Of a stretch of DNA of 64,000 nucleotides, positions 12,763 to 25,800 are shown piece by piece. The stretch's first letter is position 1; every line of letters begins with the position of its first letter. The notes below the pieces were generated by a model. That model was not told where the DNA came from and did not search any database. It saw only the letters and a program-made list of their open reading frames with translations. Origin of the DNA: Brasenia schreberi (taxonomy: Eukaryota; Streptophyta; Magnoliopsida; Nymphaeales; Cabombaceae); the NCBI GenBank assembly GCA_036023115.1, contig JAYKKT010000088.1, positions 248,001 to 312,000 of the forward strand, written 5' to 3'. A program made the translations under genes and the position numbers.

Positions 12763-15700
12763 TTAAGCTGAATCCCTGAAAGTCTCATCTGATTGCCATA
12801 GTTTCTTCCGGATCAAGAAAACCGCCTCATCTTCATACGATTCTGTGTCAGGCTGGGGGTCAGACACAGCTTCCCAGTGCAATGCCACTAGGTACTTCAT
12901 AATGAAATCTATGACCGATCGTTTGTCGCGAACTATGATAAAGCCATGAGGACGAAGGATACGGTCCATCTCAAGGAGCAGATCCTCCATGCTGCATCCT
13001 TTCTTCTCAATGTCCGAAAACACAGTCCAAGCATGCAAGAGATCATAGGTTCGTGGATACGTAGAAAATCCTTGACACCTGATGAAGAGAAATGATGTCA
13101 TACTTTGATGAGGACTACTAAGGATGAGCCAGAAGATTAAAGTTGATTAAATGAACAGTTATATCTCAAGATGCTTGTCCTGCACTTAAGGTTCTGATGT
13201 CTATGTATGAAGGATATTGTACTCAAATTTTATAAGTAAAATCTACGTCACATCTTTTATGTCTGTTTAGCACAAACTCTTACCAGTTATGAGTGGTTCC
13301 AATCAATCCTCGGTCATATATTATCCTTAATGTGCTCGGTGCATCTTCAGGCACCACATTCATGACCCAAACAGGCTTTTCTCTGAGAGCTGCTGCAAAA
13401 GAGCCCATGTGCGCCTTCATGTCCATCAAGTTTCTTAGAGTATCATCTTTAATCTTCAGCCTAAACAAGTTCCAGTAATGCTCAACTCTCTGGCGCCAAA
13501 GCTCCTGCACATTTTCAAGATTCGGTCAATCAGTGAATATGTACGAGTTAAAATGAGAAATTTCTCAAAGTTGTAGTGTTAAGTAATCACCGTGTCCTTC
13601 TCAAACGTACTAGGCATGATATGGAGATCAGCAAGTCGAGGAGGAGGAGCAGTCAATCGGGCTGGCCAAGGAGCCAGTCCACTTCCCTTCTCACTGTGAT
13701 CATCTGCAAGTTTCAGTGCCATATATGCATGTAAATTAATCAACAATTTTTGACAAATGTAAGAAAATCGTAAAAATGCAAGGTGTTCTGAAATCTATCT
13801 ATCACCATCCTTCTAAGTCTTACCAACATTCACAGGATAGCTAAGATTTTAAAAAAGGGATCCTCTCAATCATGTGAAGAATGAGAACCAAGATTTAAAC
13901 TGCATTAACAAAAGAAACCCAAACAGTAGAAACATTTATGGGAGAAGAAACAAAGAGTTGCAACTTTTTATTTAAAGAAAGAAGTTGGCAACAAAAAAGT
14001 TTGGCATAGACATTTGATTAGTCAGTCAGAATTACGATAGAAAAGATTGTATACGACATCTCAAATGACACCAACAAGGAAAAAAGAACAGGGCAATGAT
14101 GAACTGCTTTTTGCATGCACGCAGGCATATTTTCCCTGTTCTCGGTTACAAAATTTACAAATTGCATCAAGCATGTTGGCCATCATCTCCTATACCACAT
14201 CCTGGCCCACGTACATGCAACACAGCACAGGATTTTTGCTGAAAATACTTGTTATTTTTTTGACTCGGCAAGTTTGTGGGAAATAGTAGGATACTATCAT
14301 ATGCAGTTATGCACCCAAAGAAAGAAGTAAAGAAACATCTCTGAGAAAAAACAAAAAGGACATGAAACAAACAACAACTTTGAAAAGGAAAATTGTGGAC
14401 ATCAACTGCAACAGAACAACACTGGTTCCTTAGGATTACCGCATTAAATAAATCCTTCATTACATTTTGAAAGTAAAAATGTATTTAATGCCCAAAACCA
14501 TGTTTAAAGTTAGTTGCTCTATAAAATGGAAGTGTTTGTAAGCACTTACAAATAAACATAAACAAAGTTGTAAAAGATTTTGGACGCATTGTGGGTTGTG
14601 TCTTGGTTGGACCCAGTTGATGCAGTGCATTAATTGGGTTAAAAATTGACATCATCTATCTAATATGGTCTCTGGCCACGAGGACATGGGTGGAGACCAG
14701 TCGTCAATGTCAAACTCCATATGAGGATATGTTGGATCATATTTGATCGTATTTAGAGCTAAACGTATTTGTGTTGCACTAGCAACTTAAGTCAATTAAT
14801 GCAGTTGAACTGATATGGATTCTGATAACCTAAATTCATTTCAAGCCACCAATTATAGAACCAAACGTTGTGACAATCAATCTCAGTTTCTATGCTTGTA
14901 TCCTTCTGTATAACCAAATCGTTGTGTTAGACTTGTGCTGACTGCTGATAGTAGAAAAAGAAACAAGCACAACCATGAACAGGAAAAGAGAAACACCTCC
15001 GTCGTGCATGCAAAAGCTGCAGTACGTTTTGTTTGTGCTTCTTCAATAAACAATGAATGCAAAGAAAGCTCTTAACGTTTCAGCACAGAGTAAGAAACTA
15101 AATACAAATCTGAAAAGCACTTTTATGCATGACAGGGTCCATATAACAAAAGAAACAAAATTACAGCTCAACGGTGTAATTACCTAATGTATCCATGTCC
15201 TTGTCAAGAGTTATAAAATTTGAAATGTTGTGAATTACAATTTTAAACGTTTTCTAACTGGTAGTAGAAGGGAGCAAAAATTGTTACTTACGGTCAGAGT
15301 ATGGAGTAATGCAAGCTTCCATAGGCACACCCCACACCGCATCTGGATCATCATCAGATTTGCAGAGTGGAGGCGAGGTACCAGGCTCTCTTTTAAGTAG
15401 CAATCATTTGTAAGAGGCTTGACCCATATAACAGTCTGGTTCTTCTTAGCAGCTATTTTCCAACACATCCGCCCTCTACAAGAGCATTCTATTTCTCTCC
15501 ATATTCTACGGTCCTCTTCATCCTGAGCATAGGCTTCAGGAGATGAGTAGGCGAAAGTAGCCTCCTGGCCTAAGTAACCTCATCTCAGCTCAAGGAGAAG
15601 TATACCATCTCTTTGAAGCCAATCAATTCTACAGCGAGAACAATGAGCAAGTTCAAAAAGATCTACTAGGGTAAGGGAGTCTTTTTTGTCCCTAAGACGC

Positions 15701-17125
15701 CAAGATATGCTGGAATTCCTCTTTCTAAAGCAAACTGAATTTGGTTTTCATGAACATCATTTGGGCTAATGACATTGCTATTACATTAGAAGAAAGTAGA
15801 TATCCTCCGAAACTTGCAACACCACAGCCAACATCAAGAACATTGCGGAGTCTTCCTCCATTGTTTATATTATTGTTTGGAGAAAGTTGAGCATCTATGT
15901 AATATCAATCATGAATATGTAGTTATAACTTTTTCAGTTACGTAAAAGTTTTATGATTTGGTGATTATTTTTAGTCCCAACCCAAATAGGGAGTAACTAG
16001 CTTACATTGGCAAGTGAAGCAATATATTTATCAGCACCGTAATGGAAGTGGGTTCCTCCACCAGGAAAAACTATCTTGTCACCTTTGACAACCATCCAGT
16101 TCTGATCAGATTTCTCATGGGCAAGGTGAGTGTGAGGTATGTTTGCTTTCCATACTTCATCTCTGCTTTTCGGCCACTTAATTGGGATCTTAAACATGTG
16201 TTGCCATTAAAAAACAATATCAGCACAAAACTTTCAGGATGAACATAAACGTCATAGGTTGATGGTCATTTTATGACATAACCCAGTGCTGCTTTAGGCT
16301 GCTAGTTCACTTATTCAGCTGGCTTACAGTTAGATTGATGAAAGACAACCAAAACCAAGACTCATCTCATACTAAAAGGTGTCGTGTACATGGATTCCTA
16401 GTCACCATTGTGCTCTTAGGCTGATCCACCCCAAAATGACAACTTGTTTCTCACTACATAAAGCCAAAGTTGCTGAGAAACAAATATGTTACATGTCATG
16501 GTTGAAATTGACCAGCAAGGTTGCAGGTATTTAGTGTGAAGCGCGACTGCATGGACCAAAAGCCCAATCTTACCTGGTAACCCTTTGGTGGTGGGATCAA
16601 ACAATTGTATCGCCTATCAGCTGGAGGACAATGTCTCTCGTAATGCTCCATCAGATTCAGATCAAGCTTCAACCTCAACTGGTATATAAGATTTCTGTCT
16701 AAGCAAGGAATCAGCTCTGAGTGTCTACCGTCACAAACCTTCACAAACAACAAAGAAACTACAACAGTAAGTCGGTCACAATGAAAAACAGCAATCCATT
16801 CTCAAGAAACAATATGAGAGCAGAAGGAACCACTCACAGGAAAGCTTTTGGGGACAAAGTTAATATCGCCACCATCCATCTCAAGCCTGGAATCCTCTTC
16901 CAATCTTCCCTTATCACTTGAATCAGCCTCATCATCTCCACCAAAATAGGATGATCCTAACTTTCTCAGAGACTGGCCATACTTAAAAGCTGATGTCCCA
17001 TGGTTCCCTCCGGATTCAAAGAATGACCCATAGTATATGAAAAGGAAACAAAGGAAAAACCCCAGGGCACACACGGAAGTGACCGAGTTCCTTTTTTGCA
17101 CTCCATCTGGCCGACCCCTCATCAT
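12763..17125 (-). CDS. PMT: PMT-type Golgi methyltransferase (DUF248/Methyltransf_29), exon 4 with multiple indels
   Basis: Exons read on the minus strand: 17125-16838, 16738-16574, 16188-16006, 15894-15292, 13703-13591, 13504-13284, 13078-12763. All junctions are GT-AG and in phase. The product of about 628 aa is a type II Golgi membrane protein: short basic N-terminus (MMRGR), one membrane span at about 16-35, a stem, then the plant PMT domain. Landmarks are [27 protein letters not shown], the SAM-binding motif [13 protein letters not shown], the histidine-rich [15 protein letters not shown], and near the end [14 protein letters not shown] and [12 protein letters not shown]. Family members such as QUASIMODO2 are linked to pectin methylation; the substrate here is unknown. 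The N-terminus resembles the Arabidopsis PMT3/8/9 group. Exon 4 carries about nine one- or two-base indels between 15391 and 15886 although the residues between them stay conserved. Intron 4 is 1.6 kb. It is either a gene with local sequence error or a very young pseudogene. Confidence 0.9.
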
Positions 17126-18500
17126 CCTGGCTTAAATTACTGCCCAGCCTTCTTTCTCTTTCCTTTGAGGATTTGACGATTTCAAAGATTAATAAACATG
17201 GTTACAAGCTAAGCTTAATACGCTTGCAAATGGAGTTCTGACACCAGAAAGACGAGCCCAAACGTTTAAAGATATAGCACAATTTCTACGTCTATTCTTC
17301 AAGTTCTACGTTCCATTGACTAGAAACGTGCAATCAATTTAGTGCCACAAAATTCAGATTAGACCTGCATAAATCAGACATAGAAGACCCAGATCAAGCT
17401 CGATCTTTCAGTTTGCAATACAAAAGTCTCGGATCGGATTGGTAGAAGAGTGAATACAATAAGCCAACTTCAAGTAATTTGAAGTTGATACCACTTGAGT
17501 AAAATGATGGCGGACCGGTTATATTAAACGCTTTCGTTATGATGCCAATTAAGGATGCTTCTGCTACTTTTAAACCAGATCAGACGCACATTTATTGGGT
17601 TTAGTCAGAGCACCGAAATTAATACCCCAACGGCGTTCAGGCACAAAGGCTCTAAACTATTATCATACGAACTTAACAATAGCGCCGCCCATAACGCGCA
17701 CAGGGTGGAAATCCTTGCCAACAGCAATTCAAAGGAAAGATAAACTTATACAACAAAAGAAGGAGAATTTATTCCCAATATTTTCCTTTAATCCGGAAAA
17801 TTTTTCCAATCTAAAATAGATAATAGTGGGATAGAAAGTAGAGAAACTCGTTTTGCAAATAAACTGAAACGAAGATAGATGGGTTCCAGTATCTAGGAAC
17901 TGAGAAAATGAAGAAATAATGGACTTGGACAAACCCGCATCTGTATCCTAGACCCCGGGATTCACTGCCACTGATTCGCGAAGGACTCAAAGTCACAATA
18001 TCGACTAGAAACTGTAAAAGACTACGAACTAAAAATCAATATCCGCACCTTGAAACCGTTAGAAAATGGAAGTGAACTCAATTGCAGATCGAATAATGAG
18101 CAAAAGATAAAGATCCACGACATCGCATAAAAAAAACATATAAAGAAACCATTTCAACAATAGATTCATCCTCTTGAGAAAACGTCCTCAGGGAAATACT
18201 GAGACACAATAAGCACCATGGTTTCCCACATCTGACCCCAAACCGACACTGAATTTCCAAAGGAAACTAAAAATCGTGAATTGCCGCTTTCAAAAATTCA
18301 TTCACCACGGGTTTTGGCGAGAGACTTACGGGTGAATCCAGATCCGATATCCTCCTGCGAGCTAGAAGATCCTCCTAGTTCTACAGGAAACCCTCGATCT
18401 CATGGCGATCAACGAGCTCACTCAAGAGAGCCAGAAAGATAAACACACCGAGAGAGAGAGAGAAAGAGAGAAAGAGAGAAAAGGGGGGGGCGGAGGCGGG
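17126..18500 (-). other. Probable 5' UTR and leader intron of the PMT gene
   Basis: On the minus strand a clean acceptor (GGGCAG, about 17140-17145) lies some 20 bases before the PMT start codon. A consensus donor (CCC then GTAAGT, near 18332) sits downstream of a CT/GA-rich stretch at about 18440-18485. Together they suggest a leader exon at about 18332-18500 and a 1.2 kb leader intron. This is inferred from splice signals only. No conserved protein was seen in between. Confidence 0.5.
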
Positions 18501-19810
18501 GATGAGATCTGGTGGGCAGTCAACGGCGTGGATTTCCGCGATCCCCGTTTGTACGGTGGAGATCGGCTTACGAATGGCGCCGTCTTCAATGAAAGCAAAC
18601 AAATAAAAATTCCGACATATTATGAGCGCTAACTTTTTATAATAAAAAAAGAGGGTGCACTAGCTGAGTTCGAGTTCTACATGGACACGGAGAAAATCAT
18701 GTACGATACGTCACCGACATGTAAATTCGGCCCCTATAGTCCACCAAAAAGATCAATGTATTATGTCCCTCCACATGGACATGGGTGGTTAGATGGGTCG
18801 TGCACCAGATCTAGTCGAACCGAATCCAGTTTCGAGATTCTACTACCAAATATGGATCTGGGTCCCTCTGATTCAATCATAAAAGCCGTCATGAACAAAG
18901 CTAGATCCAGATATATACAATACCCGTTAAACCCAAAACCAATATAGATGCCTGGATTTTTTAGCGTATGTCACCGACTCCAGACCTGGCTCCATTAACA
19001 AGAACAACCTAAATAGACCAATCAAAGTTTGCACGAACGACCAATAACTCACCTTGCAAGTTCAAGATCATGAGTTCGGTACCCAGGGCATGCATCCGGC
19101 TTCAGCACCCCCATCGTACAGAGAAAGAAGAAAGATCGAACGAGGTTTTGTATTATTAACTATCTAATGTGAGCCTTTCTCCAACCAGACTTGTTTGGAA
19201 ACGAAAACATATAACCCTTGATTAGACATAATGGGAGGCTTGCCGATCTCATAAGTGAGACCTTCACAGGCTTGATTATTGGCACCTCCTCACATATACC
19301 CCACCTACTTTTGCACACACTCGGTTTTTGTTTGATCATGTTGGAACGAGGAAGAAGCGAAACATAATCACTCTCCGCGTAGCAATTCGGAAACTTATTG
19401 GAACACTTGAAATGGTTATGCACTTGGACAATGATCTTAAACCAGATCCAATTATATAACAGGGAACGCATCAATTTTATTTAAAAAGTACAGCCAAATA
19501 GGCAATGGCACCATCTGCAAATAATGCGATACACCAGATATGATTAATAGATTACGCAACCTTTTTCCTCACAGAATGCATAATTTTTTAGCAAATATAA
19601 AAGTAATAAGTAACGACAGACGAAGGGGTTCTTAAACAAGTCTGAACACTTGCAAGCACTTTCAACAACTATGATGGGTTATTCTCATATCGTTCTCCGA
19701 TCGACTCAAACAAAGAGAAGTTCAGATCATCTCTTGTAGAGAGAAACAACTCCAAAACAGTTCACTTAAGACGAAGAACAAATAGGAGCAGACGATAATC
19801 AGTAGTTTTC
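18501..19810. other. Intergenic between PMT 5' end and NDUFA13 3' end
   Basis: No recognised gene. It includes a G-rich tract at about 18482-18500 and otherwise AT-rich sequence. The last few hundred bases before 19811 should contain the NDUFA13 3' UTR and poly(A) signals. The open frames at 18681-18947 and 19160-19474 show no family motif. Confidence 0.55.
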
Positions 19811-22800
19811 TCACCAAACCTCAGGACGAAGTTGGCCGGAAGCAGGCGGCATCCATTTCCCAGAGTGATAAACATTCTCACCAACCTTCCAGCCAGGAAC
19901 GTCCTTCATGATTCTAGCCTCGTCTTCCAAATATTTCTTCCATTCTTTCACAAACCTGTTAAAAGGCCAGGCAGCATCAATAAGTTAAGTACCAAGTGAA
20001 GGTGCAGCAAAATCACACTGAAATATTGGTAGGCTACACTTTTAGATACCTCTCGTCCTCTTCTGCTTGAAGAACAGGAACTAGAGCTCTTCGTGCAGCG
20101 TACTTTTCTTCTTTCAGCTCCCTGGTTATTTGAACGATTTAGCATTTAGGAATACCCCAAGTCCAGCATGTGCACCAAAGTAGAAAGACAGATCATGTCC
20201 GCACCAAAAAAAGAAGAAAGAAATGCGGTTCAAGAATTACACACACAAAGGGAAGGGTTCGGTCAGACATTGTTGACACTTAATGTGAGACCAATTGGTC
20301 AGACCCTGCGGATTCATCATGTTGTAAGCCGTATCAATCAATCCAACTATACGGATAGATTTAGCATGCTTAAATGAAGATCAACTTGCGAATAGTCAAA
20401 ACTCAAGCTATTTGTGTGGTTTTGCAAAAGATCAAAGGCTGAAAAGCTTTGGAGCTTAATTTTGTGCTCCTTTTTCAAGAATATACCATTTAAAGTTTAT
20501 TTCAATCAAATCAAGCATGTCAAATCTTTGAAATGGTTGGATTTGATTAATCGACTTGCAACATCATTGTGACAAATGAAAGAATCCAGCAATAAGGGTC
20601 TGACATGAGCCCTAACGAGCGGGAGCGTTCTTACAGCACAACAGTCAACATACAAGAATCACGGTAAGAGGCATCTGTTCAATATAAACACAATATGGCG
20701 CAACAGCCAAGAAAAGTTAAAATCATCAGAATCACATTCTTCAGACATATAAGCACAAGTTCTAGAAATGCTAAAAAGTTTCGGTAAATTAGGAATCCCT
20801 TGACTTTTGAAGTGCTTGATAGCCCTGTATGCATTACAATCAGATGACACAAAAGCCGTCAAACACTATTATCTAGATGAGATCTGCATCGTACAACAAG
20901 AACACTTGGTATAACCTGCCTTCTATGAGTTGCTACTTACCTGACAAAGGATGCATCCCATCACATTTTCCCGAAGTAAAACACAAGATACACTATGGAC
21001 CACCATACTCATAGCCTACCCACAAGACACACTATTTACTATTCAGATTAGTTTCTAGATGACACACTTACACATGGCACTTCATCATATATCCTTTATG
21101 GTTTTCATAGCCTCATCAACACCCTAATCCCCTGGGTACTGTCACCGATCTTGTTTCCCACAAGAATATTGTTTTATGATAACAAGGTGGAGCACTAGAA
21201 ACATGAAAATATGTGGCTGATCGTGCACATACTTTTGTAGATAAACGTCATACATTGACAATGAGAGACTTTGTCAGAAATTCATGAGTGGACTTTCCTG
21301 CCTAAGACATGGAAATCTTAGCATCACCATTGATCCAATTCACATATCATTGTCTATCGTAAATATACATTCGACAAGCCCATGCCAGAAGAAAATGTAT
21401 ATTCTCATGTTTCTTTTGCCAAGTCCAAATATGCATCCTTATGACATAGCTATGTCCCACCATTTCACCATCCGACATTATCTGGATTTTCGGAAGTTAT
21501 GATATTCCATGAAAAACTACCGAGAGTATTACGAAGGTCTCGGAACAATGACTAAGCTACATCACATATGCAACTAGAAGGTAAGAACTTGTAGAAGCAT
21601 GAGCATATGAATACATGTTAGGAAGATATAGATAACAAACAATACGTGATTATTTGATATATAATCAACATCGGGCTCTTCACTTTTCATGCAATGGGAG
21701 GATCATAGGGTAGATGATGTTGGAGATCAAGACGTGTTTATGTTTCTGCATTTCTGTATTTGTAGTTTAAGTTTTATGTAATTTGGATCCCAATGGACTA
21801 TAATATGATCCATTGGAAATCGGGTCGGATTAATTTTACTAGTTAAGGGTGTTTTCGTCTTTTAAGTTAGAACCATGTTAGTATAAAACCCTAAGTACGA
21901 TTATTAGGGTAGTTAAGTTGAATAAAAAAGAAACAGGGAGGCTGTGGCTGCCATGAGGAGGCACCATCCCCTTTGTTCCCTTTGTTTTTGAATGATTCTT
22001 CCATGAGTGTGTTGATGATAATTTCGTAAAACTCCACCTGGTATCAGAGCATATATGGTGAAGATCGTGACTCGTAAGACTCGTTGAATGAGGAAGAGAT
22101 CCTCTGCAAGATCTACAACAGTTTGTGTAACTGTGCAGTAATTTTCTGGTGCAGTATTTTTGTCTGGAGCAGCGGGCAGAGTTGATCAAGTGGTGGATCA
22201 AGTGAACGCCTTAAAGGTGATATATCCAAAATCGTGCAAAGTTGATTAATTGGACAAGACGAGTTTATGGTAAGAAGTTTCCAATATATTTTTGTGTGTG
22301 AGGAAATTTGTTTGCAACGGAACAGTAATATATCACAGTTGACATCATCTTTATTTTGGTAACCTATGGATTTAAACTAAAATAGTTGGGACATGATTTA
22401 TGTGGCATAAAGCAGTGTTCATCTGGCACAGATTAATAGCAAACGGCTTGGGATTTGTTCTGCCCTACATTTGGTACAGATTAGTTAGAGTTAATCTTAT
22501 TAAGAGTGGTTGTCTTATATAGTAAAGAGAAGGGAAAGTCCTCAGTATAATGGAAAAGAATAAGATTGGAGATGGTTGTGAGAGTAATTCCTCGGATAAG
22601 AGCGAGGTATTTCAAATCACAAACCTAAAGCTAGATGGCAATAACTATCTTCAATGGGCCCCAAATCCATTGAATTTGTTGTAATGGCAAGGGGGCAATG
22701 GGATTACTTAACTGAAGGCATTCCACCGCCTTCCACAACGGATCCACTCTATTCTCGATGGCGTAGGAAAAATGCCTTGGTCAGTGCATGACTTATTACA

Positions 22801-25800
22801 TCAATGGTATCATCATTGGCAGTACATTCATGTTTGTAGAGTAAGCAAAGGACATTTGGCTTACAATTCAAGATGCCTATGCTCAAAAGAAAAATATAGC
22901 TAAAAAAATATGATATTACTGAAAAGATTCGGAAGCGTAGACAAGGAGGAAGATCAGTCAGTGAATATTATGCAGAACTTAGAGGTTTATGGGAAGAATT
23001 CCAGGTCTACTCCAAGACAAAATGTCAAAGCTGTATGTAAGAATGCAATTAAGAGTTTGAGGAGAGTAAAGTATTTGATCTGTTATGGGGCATCTCTTCT
23101 GAATATGAGGTTATGAAAAATAATATTCTGAGTAGAGAATAGTTTCCTACTTTGAGCACAGTGTACTCTCTCTTACTTCAGGAAGATCGGAATCATCTAG
23201 AAAAGGAGACCAAAATTAGTCCAAAAAACTCTGCATTTATGGGAAGGAAAAGCAGTGCAACTTCATTGGTTGATACGAAGAAAGAGATTTGAGATACTTA
23301 AGGCTCGCCTGATTGACTCACAAACTCCTTCCACTTCATCTAATGTTGATTCTCAAACTACAATGACATACTCATTCTCTTTTATGGCAAGGGAAATGTA
23401 TTTATGTCTCACTCCAGGATATGGGGTTATTGATTCAGGTGCCACAAACACATGGTTAATAGGCGAGAATTTTTTTATGACTATGAGTTGACTCAAGGAA
23501 AAATTAATATTAGGTTGGTTGATGGCTCACATACACCAATTGTTGGAAAATGAAGTATCTTTACACCTTTTGGCATATTAAAGAATGTCTTTCATGTTCC
23601 AAATATTTCAATCAATTTATTATCAGTATTCGTCGTGACACAAGATTTAAAATATCATTTAATTTTTTACTCTACTGGATGTTTCTTGTAGGAAGTGAGG
23701 ACGGGGGGGATCTTTAGTCTAGTATGCGAAAAGGTCTTTACTTCTACAAGGAAGATAAAGGAGTAGCAATAAGTTCTTAAAATTCTGGTCTTGAACTTAA
23801 GATTTACCTATCGCACTTCGAAAAGGAAAAGGTGAAATTGCTAAATACTCATTACAAAAGATGGTGTCATATATTAATTATCCAAAATAGTATCAGTTGT
23901 TTGTGGTAAATATATATAGCACTTATGTTCCCAAGACATTTGAAGAGGAGAGCAATATTGAGAGTGGAAGGCAGCAATGAAAGAAGAAATTACAGCATTA
24001 GTAGATTTACCGCCAGAGAGGAAAACAGTGGGATGGAAATGGGTATATTCAGTAAAGTATAAGGCCGATGGTAATATAGAGAGATAAAGGCGAGACTAGT
24101 GGCTAAAGGTTTCAATCAATCATATGGAATTGACTTTATAGAGACGTTTGCACCAGTAGCAAAAATGAACACTATTAGAATTATCTTAAGTGTGGTTGTA
24201 AATAAAGGATGGGATTTATGGCAATTGGATGTGAAGAATGCATTTTTTCAAGGGGACCTTATAAAAGATATTTACATGGACCCGCCACCTTGGTATGATC
24301 ATGGACAAAAGTCAAACAAGGTATCCAAACTAAAGAAATCAATTTATACCTTAAAACAATCTCCACGAGTATGGTTTGAAAATTTCGATGATGGGGTCAT
24401 AAGTTTGGGTTTCAAAAGATCTCTCAATGATCATATGCTATTCATCAACCAAGGTAAGAAAATCATTCTACTATATCATTACTGGTGATGATACAGAAGG
24501 CATAGTTATTCTGAAAAAACAACTAAGTGTGCTATTTGATTTGAAGGACTTGCAGATTACATTATTTCTTGGGAATTGAAGTGATTCAAAGTAAAGATTG
24601 GTTGTTTTTAAGTCAAAGAAAATACATTTTGGACTTACTGAAGGAAACTAAAATGAAGGATTGTCGGATATGTTCTACTCCCATTGAAATAAAAAATGAA
24701 GATAATAATGACTTGGCTGAACCATATGAAGATATTGGTAAATATCAAATATTGGTTGGAAAATTGATATATGTTACTATTACAAGGCCTGACATCAGCT
24801 TTGTCAGTAGGATATGTTAGTAGATGGATGCACTCCTCATCTAAATATCACATGAGTAGAGTATTCCACATAATAAGATATCATCTATCACGTATGGCTT
24901 ACTATATACTCCTCATGCATCACTTGATATAAAGATTTATTCTGATGGTGATCGGGTAGGTTCCAAAGTCGACAGAAAGTCAACCTTCGGTTATGTGGTA
25001 TGTTTAGGAGGTAATGTAGTATCTTGGAAAAGTAAGAAGCAATCTATGGTGGCCAGGTCAAGTGCAGAAACTGAATATCGTGCTATCGCTCTTGGCATGT
25101 GTGAAGGCTAGAGAGAATAGTATCTTGGAAAAGTATCGTGCAATCTGTGGTGGTCAGGTCAAGTGCAGAAACTAAATCGAGTCTTTTATGAAAGGACCCA
25201 GCATATTGAAATAGATTGTCATTTCTTTAGAGAGAAAGTTTTTCAAGGAATCTTCAACCTTCTCCATGTTCGTTCGGGAGATCAACTGGCAGATATTCTG
25301 ACAAAACCGGTTCATTTTAATGGGTTAAAGAAAGCTCTTGTCAAGTTGGGTGTTTCAAGTCTTCAAGACCCAACTTACGGGTGTGTGTTGGAGATCAAGA
25401 CGTGTTTATGTTTCTGCATTTCTGTATTTGTAGTTTAAGTTTTATGTAATCAAGGGTGTTTTCGTCTTTTAAGTTAGAACCATGTTAGTATAAAACCCTA
25501 AGTATGATTATTAGGGCAGTTAAGTTGAATAAAAAAGAAACAGGGAGGTTGCGGCTGCCATGAGGAGACACTGTCCCCTTTGTTCCCTTTGTTTTTGAAT
25601 GATTCTTCCATGAGTGTGTTGATGATAATTTTGTAAAACTCCATTATCTAGATTTTCGGAAGTTATGATATTCCATGAAAAACTACAAAGAGTATTACGA
25701 AGGTCTCGGAACAATGACTAAGCTACATCATATATGCAACTAGAAGGTAAGAACTTGTAGAAGCATGAGCATATGAATACATGTTAGGAAGATATAGATA

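Larger units (their letters stand above)
21718..25643 (+). mobile_element. Ty1/Copia LTR retrotransposon, inactive
   Basis: A 3.9 kb element in NDUFA13 intron 1, inserted antisense to the gene. It has two LTRs (21718-22036 and 25386-25643) with TG...CA ends and a primer-binding site TGGTATCAGAGC at 22039-22050 as in many plant Copia elements. Gag starts at 22550 and includes a [13 protein letters not shown] motif. A protease remnant reads GVIDSGAT at about 23418-23450. No integrase is recognisable. Reverse transcriptase runs at about 24000-24820 and the RNase H end at 24935-25340. Frames are broken many times. The RT active-site box normally read YVDD is deleted near 24470, and part of RNase H is duplicated. 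No 5 bp target duplication is seen; a 240 bp repeat abuts both ends instead. Confidence 0.93.

Noticed and set aside
21478..21717. The 240 bp flanking repeat as part of a longer LTR
   Set aside because: It lies outside the TG...CA ends on both sides. If it belonged to the LTR, the left copy would have to occur after the internal 5' LTR end, next to the primer-binding site, and it does not.
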